Shown one piece after another: positions 27,670 to 34,750 of a stretch of DNA of 64,000 nucleotides; position 1 is the first letter of the stretch, and the number at the start of each line of letters is the position of its first letter. The notes below the pieces were generated by a model. That model was not told the origin of the DNA. It searched no databases and worked only from the letters and a program-made list of their open reading frames with translations. Made by a program: the position numbers and the translations under genes. The stretch comes from JAKVBK01 sp022447275 (lineage in GTDB: Bacteria > Pseudomonadota > Alphaproteobacteria > Rhodobacterales > Rhodobacteraceae), in assembly GCA_047125605.1 (NCBI GenBank), contig CP138932.1, positions 62,001-126,000 on the forward strand. Reading direction: 5' to 3'.

Positions 27670-28434
27670 TTAGGCTGCCACGGCGGTTTCGCCCAGATAG
27701 GCTTCGCGCACTTTGGGGTGCCCTTTGATGTTTTCGGGCGTGTCCTCGACCAGCGGTGAACCCTGAGCCAAAACGGTGATCCGCTCGGCCAGAGAGAACA
27801 CAACATGCATGTCGTGCTCGATGATGGCGATCGTAATGTCGCGCTCATCCTTGATCCGCTTGAGAAGATCGATGGTGTTGTTGGTGTCGGCCCGGGCCAT
27901 GCCGGCGGTCGGCTCATCGAGCAACAGCAGGCGTGGTTCCTGCGCTAGGCACATGGCAATCTCGAGACGGCGCTTGTCGCCGCGGGACATGGCGCCAGCG
28001 TGCATGTCCTTCTTGTCGGCCATGTTCACGTCGTCGAGCATGTGCATGGCCTTGTCGATGATCTCCTTCTCAGCTGCGACGCTTTCAATCGCATGCATCC
28101 GGAAAGCCCCGTCGCGCTTGGCAAAGCAGGGGATCATCATGTTTTCGAGGACCGAAAGATCGGTGAAGATTTCTGGCGTCTGGAAAACGCGGGAAATCCC
28201 CATCTGGTTGATCTCGTGCGGGCTGCGGCCCAGTACGGACTGGCCCTCGAACATGACCGAGCCCGTATCTGGGATCAGTTTGCCGACAAGGCAGTTCAGC
28301 AGGGTGGATTTACCGGCCCCGTTCGGGCCGATAATCGCGTGCACGGAATTCTCCGCGACGGAGAGGTTTACATCGCCCAAGGCCTGCAGGCCGCCGAAGC
28401 GCTTGTTCACCCCTTTGACTTCAAGAATACCCAT
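27670..28434 (-). CDS. Liv-type ABC transporter ATP-binding protein (LivG-like)
   Basis: 254 residues. Walker A is GPNGAGKSTLLNCL (about 38-51), the signature is AMSRGDKRRLEIAMCLA, Walker B is LLLLDEPTAGMARADT, and the H-loop is IAIIEHDMHV. The signature sequence SRGDKRR departs from the usual SGG, a variant seen in some LivG homologues. It is separated from the permease gene by 12 bases. Confidence 0.9.
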   Translation of the reverse strand: MGILEVKGVNKRFGGLQALGDVNLSVAENSVHAIIGPNGAGKSTLLNCLVGKLIPDTGSVMFEGQSVLGRSPHEINQMGISRVFQTPEIFTDLSVLENMMIPCFAKRDGAFRMHAIESVAAEKEIIDKAMHMLDDVNMADKKDMHAGAMSRGDKRRLEIAMCLAQEPRLLLLDEPTAGMARADTNNTIDLLKRIKDERDITIAIIEHDMHVVFSLAERITVLAQGSPLVEDTPENIKGHPKVREAYLGETAVAA

Positions 28435-28446
28435 TGGTGTTCCTCC

Positions 28447-29697
28447 TTATTCTGCGGGGGTGGTTGCTTTGCCGGGCTTGTTGGCGTCTTCCGCCGACTT
28501 GCCGCGGCCGAACAGACGCCTAATGCGCTGTCCACCCTCGACAAGGCCGCCTGGCAGGAAGATCACGACCAGCATGAAGATAATGCCCAGCGTCAGATGC
28601 CAGCCCTTGCCGATGAAGGGATAGATCAGCGCGACGACGAAGTCCTCAAGCCCGTCGGGCAGGAAAGCAAACCAGCTGTGCAGGATGTCCGAGTTGATCT
28701 TGGACAGGATGTTTTCCATGTACTTGATCGCCCCAGCGCCCAGAACTGGCCCGATCAAGGTGCCGACACCGCCAAGGATTGTCATAAGAACAACCTCGCC
28801 AGACGCTGTCCAGAACATCCGTTCGGGCCCGGCCAAGGGGTCCATCGCCGCCATCAATCCACCGGCAAGACCGGCATACATGCCCGAGATTACGAAGGCT
28901 GCCAGCATGTAGGGCTTTGGATTGAGGCCGGTGTAGTTGAGCCGCTGTTGGTTTGATTTGATTGCGCGGAGCATCATCCCGAAGGGCGATCGGAAAATCC
29001 GGATCGACAGGTAGAACGAGATCAGCATGACCACGGCTGCAAAGTAGTAACCTGCAGAGAAGGTAAAGACCCAGTTCCCGATCTCCAGATCGGTTGCCGC
29101 GCGCATTTCAATGCCAAACAGATTTGGCACCGGGATATTGCCGTCTTCTGTGCTGGCTTCGCCGAAGATGCGGGGATCTGTCAGTGTGAGCTGAAGGCCG
29201 GTTTCACCACCGGTCAAACCCTTTTGTAACAGGCCCTGTTGATCGGGCCCGTCCATGTCCGTGGCGAGAACCGAGTAGGCCAGCGCGTAGGACATCATGG
29301 CAAAGGCCAGTGTCAGGATCGAGAAGTAGATGCCGGAGCGCCGCAGCGAGATATAGCCGATCAGCATCGCAAACAGACCGGACAGAACAACCGCGAGGAA
29401 CAGCGCAGGCAGCACATTCATGCCAAAGAGCTTGAACATCCACATCGCGGCGTAGGAGCCCACGCCCAGGAAGGCCGCGTGGCCGAAGGACAGGTAGCCC
29501 GTCAGACCGAACAGGATGTTGAAGCCGATCGCAAAGATTCCAAAGATCACGAACCGTTGCATCAAGTCCGGGTAGCCCGCATTGAACTGCGCCATGCCCG
29601 AGCCTTCCGGGAAGGGGTTCAGCAGGAAGGGTGCAGCCATGGTCAGCACGACGACCAACAGCAGCAATGAGGTGTCTTTTTTGTCGAGACCGAGCAT
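28447..29697 (-). CDS. Liv-type ABC transporter permease (LivM-like)
   Basis: 416 residues with about nine hydrophobic segments. Recognisable text: GLTGYLSFGHAAFLGVGSYAAMW (in two parts, about 65-88) and the coupling loop RSPFGMMLRAIKSNQQRLNYTG near residue 237-258. It is longer than typical LivM because of a polar insert of about 50 residues (about 150-205, with DGPDQQGLLQKG) that would face the periplasm, and a charged C-terminal tail. Neighbours livH (3 bases) and livG (12 bases) show one operon. Confidence 0.9.
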   Translation of the reverse strand: MLGLDKKDTSLLLLVVVLTMAAPFLLNPFPEGSGMAQFNAGYPDLMQRFVIFGIFAIGFNILFGLTGYLSFGHAAFLGVGSYAAMWMFKLFGMNVLPALFLAVVLSGLFAMLIGYISLRRSGIYFSILTLAFAMMSYALAYSVLATDMDGPDQQGLLQKGLTGGETGLQLTLTDPRIFGEASTEDGNIPVPNLFGIEMRAATDLEIGNWVFTFSAGYYFAAVVMLISFYLSIRIFRSPFGMMLRAIKSNQQRLNYTGLNPKPYMLAAFVISGMYAGLAGGLMAAMDPLAGPERMFWTASGEVVLMTILGGVGTLIGPVLGAGAIKYMENILSKINSDILHSWFAFLPDGLEDFVVALIYPFIGKGWHLTLGIIFMLVVIFLPGGLVEGGQRIRRLFGRGKSAEDANKPGKATTPAE

Positions 29698-29700
29698 GGA

Positions 29701-30732
29701 TTAGTCCTCCATCACGCCCTTGCGGCCCAAGAGACCACGGGGACGAACAAGCAGTATGATGATGGCTACGAGGTAGATGACGATCTGGTTTAGCCCTGGG
29801 ATCGTATCCAGCACCCATGCCATTGAGGCAAAGCTTTCCAAGATGCCCAGCAGGAAGCCTGCCAGAACCGCACCGGAAAGTGAGCCCATACCGCCCACCA
29901 CCACGACGACGAAGCTAAGCACGAGGAAGTCCATTCCCATGTGGTAGTTTGGCGACACGATCGGCGTGTACATCACGCCCGCTAGGCCCGCCACGGCGGC
30001 GGCCAAACCAAACATGATGGTGAAGCGCCGGTCGATATCGATGCCCAGCAGGCCGACGGTTTCCCGGTCGGCCATGCCTGCGCGCACAACCATGCCGAAG
30101 GTGGTGAACTGCAGGAAGGCAAAGACCGCAGCGATGATCACCGCCGCAAAGGCAAAGTAGACCAGACGCCAGTAGGGATAGATAATCGTGTTCGGCTCAA
30201 AGCCGATCAAGGCGCCAAAATCGAAGGAACCGGTAAAGGCCTCCGGGGCCGGTGTCGGGATCGGGTTGGCACCATAGTAGTACTTGATCACTTCCTGCAG
30301 AACGATGGCCAGGCCAAAGGTCACGAGGATCTGGTCGGCATGGGGGCGCTTGTAGAAGTGCTTGATCAAGCCCCGCTCCATCACGACACCCACAAGGATC
30401 ATCACCGGGATCGTAAACAGGATCGAGAGCGGTACCGCCCAATCGATGATCGCGGCGCCGGTTGTCTCACCGAAGATGTCATACAGGTAGGGCACGTCCA
30501 CTTTCAGCGGGTTGCCAAGGAAGTCCGTCCGGGTCTCGTCAATCACCTCATGCGAGATGGAGAGCAGCCGGCTCAGGGTCACGGCACAGAATGCGCCGAT
30601 CATGAACAAAGCACCGTGGGCGAAGTTCACAACGCCGAGGGTGCCGAAAATCAATGTCAGGCCGAGGGCAATCAGCGCATAGGCCGATCCCTTGTCGAGG
30701 CCGTTGAGGATCTGGAGGATTATCGCGTCCAT
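29701..30732 (-). CDS. Liv-type ABC transporter permease (LivH-like)
   Basis: 343 residues. It begins ILNGLDKGSAYALIALGLTLIFG, the LivH N-terminus (given in two parts: ILNGLDKGSAY, ALIALGLTLIFG). The coupling region is MADRETVGLLGIDIDRRF near 218-235. A polar insert of about 45 residues (about 55-95, with DETRTDFLGNPLKVDVPYL) interrupts the usual layout between the first membrane segments and would lie in the periplasm, matching the insert in the partner permease. This suggests a subfamily with an enlarged periplasmic face. Confidence 0.9.
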   Translation of the reverse strand: MDAIILQILNGLDKGSAYALIALGLTLIFGTLGVVNFAHGALFMIGAFCAVTLSRLLSISHEVIDETRTDFLGNPLKVDVPYLYDIFGETTGAAIIDWAVPLSILFTIPVMILVGVVMERGLIKHFYKRPHADQILVTFGLAIVLQEVIKYYYGANPIPTPAPEAFTGSFDFGALIGFEPNTIIYPYWRLVYFAFAAVIIAAVFAFLQFTTFGMVVRAGMADRETVGLLGIDIDRRFTIMFGLAAAVAGLAGVMYTPIVSPNYHMGMDFLVLSFVVVVVGGMGSLSGAVLAGFLLGILESFASMAWVLDTIPGLNQIVIYLVAIIILLVRPRGLLGRKGVMED

Positions 30733-30898
30733 GGTCCTGCCTCTGGTTGGCGCGGGGGCTTGCCCCGTCGCGGAAAATTGGAAAACGCGGAGCCCTGCTC
30801 AGGCGCTCCGGCGGTCCGATGCGAGCCACCCCGGCACGCGCAGACTCTGGGAAGAGAGAGTTGGCCGGGCACCGCGAAGGGTGCCCGGCCGACAGCGC
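30733..30898 (-). other. intercistronic region after the binding-protein gene, with a strong hairpin
   Basis: GGCCGGGCACC (30863-30873) pairs perfectly with GGTGCCCGGCC (30880-30890) around 6 bases, starting 8 bases after the binding-protein stop. No T-run follows on the minus strand. Such hairpins protect the upstream message, giving much more binding protein than membrane subunits. Confidence 0.7.
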
Positions 30899-32245
30899 TT
30901 ACGCGCCGTTGTTGCAGCTGCCCAGCGAGCCGCCCGCGAACTGCGGGTGACCGGGATCGTAGGTGACCTGTGCGGCCGGGGTGACTTCCACGATCTCGAG
31001 AAGGTCGAACTCCGACTCGGGGTTCTCTTTACCCTTCACAACCAGCACGTCCTTGAAGCACTGGTGGTCCTCGGCGCGATACAGCGTTGGGCCGTTGCCC
31101 ATGCCGTCGAACTCGAAGCCTTCGAGGGCCTCGACCACGGCGCATGGTGCGAAGGAGCCTGCACGCTGCACGGCGTCAGCATAGAGCAGCGCCTGCACGT
31201 AGGTGGTGTGTGCGGCCTGCGACGGCGGGAAGCCGTATTTAGTGCCGAACGACTTGACGAATGCCTTGGAGCCTTCGTCCTGCAGCGACCAGTGCCAGTT
31301 CGTCGAGCCAAAGATGCCCTTCACGTTTTCACCAGCACCCTTCGCCATCAGGCGCGAGTACAACGGAACGATGATCTGGAAGTCTTTGCCGTCAACCTGC
31401 GCATCGCGCAGACCGAACTGAACGGCGTTGGTCAGCGAGTTGACCATGTTGCCGCCGTAGTGGTTCAGAACCAGCGTGTCGGCGCCGGACTGCAGCACCG
31501 GTGCGATGTAGGACGAGAAGTCCTGCTGGGTCAGCGGGGTCTTCACGGCCGCAACGGTTTCCCAACCCATGGCTTCCGTGGAGGAGCGTACGGCTTCCTC
31601 GGTGGTGTAGCCCCAGTTGTAGTCTGCGGTCAGATGATAGGCGCGACGGTCTGTGCCGTAGGCGTTCTTAAGCACGGGCGCCAGAGCAGCACCGGACATG
31701 TAGGAGTTGAAGAAGTGACGGAAGCCGTTCGCCTTCTTGTCCTTGCCGGTGGTGTCGTTGGAGTGCGTCAGACCTGCCATAAAGATGACGCCGGCTTCCT
31801 GGCACAGGGCCTGAACAGCCACAGCCACACCGGAGGACGAACCGCCTGTGATCATGATGGCGCCGTCTTTTTCGATCATCGACTTCGCCGATGCGCGTGC
31901 TGCGTCCGACTTGGTCTGCGTGTCGCCGGTGACGTACTCGACCTTGCGGCCCAGAATGCCGGTGCCGTCGAGCGCTTTCGACGAGAAGGTGTTCAGCATA
32001 CCGCCGTCGCCACCGCCGTTGAGGTGCTCAACCGCCAGCTCGTAGGCGCGCAGTTCGTCTGCACCCTCGTCGGCATAGGGGCCGGACTGGGGTACGTTGA
32101 AGCCCAGGGTTACAGAGCCGGAACCCGGTTCGTTGGTGAAGGCGTTGGCAGACGCGCCAGTAAAGATCGTTGGCAGAGCCAGACCGGCGCCAGCCAGCGC
32201 GCCGGATTTCATCACACCACGGCGTGTGAAATTGCTTTTCGACAT
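30899..32245 (-). CDS. Liv-type periplasmic substrate-binding protein
   Basis: 448 residues from the ATG at 32245 (GGGAGG upstream). The N-terminus NFTRRGVMKSGALAGAGLAL is a twin-arginine-like signal peptide, cleaved near GASA-NAF (about residue 37). The mature part is a type I periplasmic binding fold (VTLGFNVPQSGPYADEGADE; TGGSSSGVAVAVQALCQEAG). It has four or more cysteines, including a C-terminal GSCNNGA. The ligand is unknown. It heads the importer operon that ends in acs, and is divergent from a ScfR-family regulator, so a short-chain acid, amide or related carbon source is plausible. Confidence 0.9.
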   Translation of the reverse strand: MSKSNFTRRGVMKSGALAGAGLALPTIFTGASANAFTNEPGSGSVTLGFNVPQSGPYADEGADELRAYELAVEHLNGGGDGGMLNTFSSKALDGTGILGRKVEYVTGDTQTKSDAARASAKSMIEKDGAIMITGGSSSGVAVAVQALCQEAGVIFMAGLTHSNDTTGKDKKANGFRHFFNSYMSGAALAPVLKNAYGTDRRAYHLTADYNWGYTTEEAVRSSTEAMGWETVAAVKTPLTQQDFSSYIAPVLQSGADTLVLNHYGGNMVNSLTNAVQFGLRDAQVDGKDFQIIVPLYSRLMAKGAGENVKGIFGSTNWHWSLQDEGSKAFVKSFGTKYGFPPSQAAHTTYVQALLYADAVQRAGSFAPCAVVEALEGFEFDGMGNGPTLYRAEDHQCFKDVLVVKGKENPESEFDLLEIVEVTPAAQVTYDPGHPQFAGGSLGSCNNGA

Positions 32246-32459
32246 GATAGTCCTCCCAAAAGTTGCGTTGAGCGCACAGTGCACCCCGCCACAATGCCCT
32301 TATCAGGCGGTCACATTTAGCCCCCACTTTGTCAAAGGAGTAAACAAACCATTGCCTTTTCTCACTTTTTTTGTAAAAAATTGCACAATACGAATGTATG
32401 CATTGTAAAAATTTTCTCAATGCAGCGCAGAAACGTGTTGAAAGCACAGGAAGATTTGG
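32246..32459. promoter_or_regulatory. divergent control region with TTGTAAAAA direct repeats
   Basis: 214 bases between the importer operon and the ScfR-family gene. TTGTAAAAA occurs at 32371-32379 and again at 32403-32411, 32 bases apart (about three helical turns). ScfR-family members such as PccR bind TTTGCAAA-like sites, often in pairs, so these are candidate operators. The stretch 32340-32425 is strikingly AT-rich against the background. Confidence 0.45.
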
Positions 32460-33773
32460 ATGCCACGTTCGGGTTTGACGGGAACACGGATCAGAGAACG
32501 ACGCACGATGATTGGGCGCAGGCAGTCCGATCTGGCGCGCTCAGTGGGAATTTCGCCCTCCTATCTCAATCTGATTGAACACAATCGGCGCAGAATCGCG
32601 GGAAAATTGCTGAATGCGATTGCCCGAGAGCTTGAAACAGAGCCCTCCATGCTGGCGGAGGGCGCCGAAAGCGCATTGTTGGAGGCCTTGCGCGAAGCTG
32701 CGGATGCGGAGCCCGATACCAATGCCGAACTGGACCGGATCGATGAATTCGTCGGCCGCTTTCCCGGCTTTGCGGGGTTGAATGCCGAACTCTGGCGCAA
32801 GAACCAAGCTTTGCAGCGCGCGGTTGAGGCCCTGTCAGACCGGCTGGCGCATGACCCTTTCCTGTCGACCTCTCTGCATGACGTGCTCTCTACCGTGACG
32901 GCGATCCGCTCGACGGCCTCCATTCTCGCTGAGACACCCGATATCGATCCGGAATGGCGCGGTCGATTTCATCGGAACATGGCCGAAGACAGTGCGCGCT
33001 TGGCGGACAGTGCCGATGCGTTGGCCCGGTATCTTGATGATGAGGCCTCCGCTGAATTATCGGCTTCGACACCGCAGGAGGAGCTTGACGCTTGGCTGGG
33101 GGCGGTGGGGTATCACATTCCGGATCTGGAGCGCGCTCTGCCGCCCGCGCCTGAAGACATCGTGGATCGTGCCCCACCGTTGCAATCGCGATCCGCAAAA
33201 ACCTTGGCCCTGCAATGGTTGACCCGATACCGCAAGGACGCGGAACACATGCCGCTTGCGGTTTTCAGGGAAGAGGCCCGCAAAGCAGCTTATGACCCTT
33301 CTGCGCTGGCATTACGCTTTGGCATGGATCTGGGCGCGGTGTTCCGGCGTCTGGCCGCTTTGCCTGCAAGCAGCCCGGCGGAAACGATCGGACTGGTCTC
33401 ATGTGACGGGTCTGGCACGCTGACATTTCGCAAGCCGCTGGACGGCTTTACTCTGCCACGTTTCAGCGCAGCCTGTGCCTTGTGGCCGCTCTATCAGGCA
33501 TTGACCCGCCCCATGACGCCGGTCAGGTCTGTGGTGGAAATGGCGGGGCCCGGAGCGCAGCGCTTCTTGTCCTATGCGGTGTGTCAGCCCAGCCAACCTG
33601 CGGGGTTTGACGGGCCCACGATCCTTGAGGCGTCGATGCTACTTGTGCCTGCGGGCCTTGCGGGCGCAGAGGAGGGGGGCGTGGCCGTACCTGTTGGCAC
33701 CTCTTGCCGCATCTGCCCGCGCCAAAGCTGTGCGGCCCGGCGGGAGCCGTCCATTCTGTCCGAGATGGTTTAG
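32460..33773 (+). CDS. short-chain fatty acyl transcriptional regulator (ScfR family)
   Basis: 437 residues. The N-terminal XRE-type HTH (about 5-62) contains RQSDLARSVGISPSYLNLIE. A long helical middle (about 75-190) is followed by a C-terminal region with the cysteine-bearing end SCRICPRQSCAARREPS (about 412-428) typical of the ScfR/RamB/PccR family. Members sense acyl-CoA status and control acetate, propionate or methylcitrate pathways. AGGAAG precedes the ATG at 32460. It is divergent from the Liv-type importer and acs, its most likely targets. The HExxH motif of ImmA-type proteases is not seen. Confidence 0.88.
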   Translation: MPRSGLTGTRIRERRTMIGRRQSDLARSVGISPSYLNLIEHNRRRIAGKLLNAIARELETEPSMLAEGAESALLEALREAADAEPDTNAELDRIDEFVGRFPGFAGLNAELWRKNQALQRAVEALSDRLAHDPFLSTSLHDVLSTVTAIRSTASILAETPDIDPEWRGRFHRNMAEDSARLADSADALARYLDDEASAELSASTPQEELDAWLGAVGYHIPDLERALPPAPEDIVDRAPPLQSRSAKTLALQWLTRYRKDAEHMPLAVFREEARKAAYDPSALALRFGMDLGAVFRRLAALPASSPAETIGLVSCDGSGTLTFRKPLDGFTLPRFSAACALWPLYQALTRPMTPVRSVVEMAGPGAQRFLSYAVCQPSQPAGFDGPTILEASMLLVPAGLAGAEEGGVAVPVGTSCRICPRQSCAARREPSILSEMV

Positions 33774-33992
33774 GCTGCGTGTGGTGTTCTGCGTCTCAGA
33801 GCGGGCGCTGATGGGCGGGCCGGGCTGAAGTATTTTTGCCAAGATGATGGGGCACAGGTCTGCGCAGGATCTGGCCGGCGTGCGGTTTGATCGTCCGTTG
33901 CGCGAGGGACGGTTTGACACCTTGTCCTTTTCCTTCGATTGTTGTCTGCAATGCGGGCAAGACGAAAGTTATGTTCGTCGGGGGAGGGCGAA
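33774..33992 (+). other. intergenic region carrying a variant of the GAGTATTT motif
   Basis: 219 bases. GAAGTATTTTTGCCAAGATGA at 33827-33846 and onward belongs to the same motif family as 732-751 and 52775-52794. No gene is recognised. The response regulator's GGGGAGGG ribosome binding site is at the right edge. Confidence 0.55.
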
Positions 33993-34364
33993 ATGGCGAA
34001 GCGGGTGATGTTGATCGAGGATGAGCCCAGCATCATCGAGGCGATCCGCTTTATCCTAAGCCGGGATGGCTGGGATGTGACCGCCCATAGCGATGGCTCT
34101 ACCGCGGCGGACGTGGTGGCGTTGGCGCAGCCGGATGTTCTGATACTTGATGCGATGCTGCCGGGCCGGTCAGGGTTTGAAATTCTGCGGGACCTGCGCG
34201 GGCGGTCAGAGACATCCGGATTGCCGGTGTTGATGCTGACGGCAAAGGGGCAGGGCAAGGATCGGGCGCTGGCGGAGCATTACGGTGCCAGCCGCTTCAT
34301 GACAAAGCCATTTTCAAATTCGGAGATGCTGGAAACCGTGAAGGTTTTGGCAGACGGCGCGTGA
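33993..34364 (+). CDS. single-domain response regulator (CheY-like receiver)
   Basis: 123 residues, receiver domain only, with no DNA-binding output. Conserved sites: acidic pair in LIEDEPS (about 9-12), phospho-acceptor Asp in VLILDAMLPG (about 52), Thr in LMLTAKG (about 81) and Lys in RFMTKPF (about 104). The ATG at 33993 (GGGGAGGG upstream) is chosen over a longer frame. It overlaps the next gene by GTGA, which in turn overlaps the symporter-kinase, so it is probably the kinase's partner. It may pass phosphate to another protein or act by protein contact. Confidence 0.92.
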   Translation: MAKRVMLIEDEPSIIEAIRFILSRDGWDVTAHSDGSTAADVVALAQPDVLILDAMLPGRSGFEILRDLRGRSETSGLPVLMLTAKGQGKDRALAEHYGASRFMTKPFSNSEMLETVKVLADGA

Positions 34365-34750
34365 GCACCGTACCGCCCCCCGCGCAAGAGGACTCTGCAC
34401 GGGAGGTGCAGGCGCAGAAAAGCCTGCCGCCCCATGACCAGTTACTCGACAGTTCTGGGCCTGCCCCGTTTCTCGCCCGGGAGGCGTATCGACGTCAAAG
34501 GCTGATGGATGGCGCGCGCCTCATGCCCGCCTTTGGCACTGCGCTTGTGTTGCTTCCGGTGCTTTGGGTGTCGGTTGAGAGCCCAAAGGATACAGCCACG
34601 GGGTATCTATACCTCTTCGCGATCTGGCTGTTCTTGATCCTGCTGGGGGCTGCCATCGCGCGCCGCATTGCGGAGCCCATTAAGAAGGACCAGACACGTG
34701 GGCATGCGGGGCAGTCTGATCCGGATCGGTCTGAAGGGACGCAACCGTGA
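34361..34750 (+). CDS. small two-helix membrane protein coupled to the symporter-kinase
   Basis: 129 residues, GTG start at 34361 within a GTGA overlap. A polar N-terminus (about 1-45) precedes two membrane helices (about 54-73 and 82-101) and a charged tail. I do not recognise the family with certainty. Size and topology recall the small DUF485/DUF4212-type subunits encoded next to acetate or other solute:sodium symporters, such as yjcH beside actP. It ends in a 4-base overlap with the symporter-kinase, so the two are made in step. Confidence 0.75.
   Translation: MSTVPPPAQEDSAREVQAQKSLPPHDQLLDSSGPAPFLAREAYRRQRLMDGARLMPAFGTALVLLPVLWVSVESPKDTATGYLYLFAIWLFLILLGAAIARRIAEPIKKDQTRGHAGQSDPDRSEGTQP

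Noticed and set aside
33404..33773. ImmA-type zinc protease site in the ScfR-family regulator
   Set aside because: No HExxH motif is visible; the cysteine-containing C-terminus fits ScfR proteins without protease activity.
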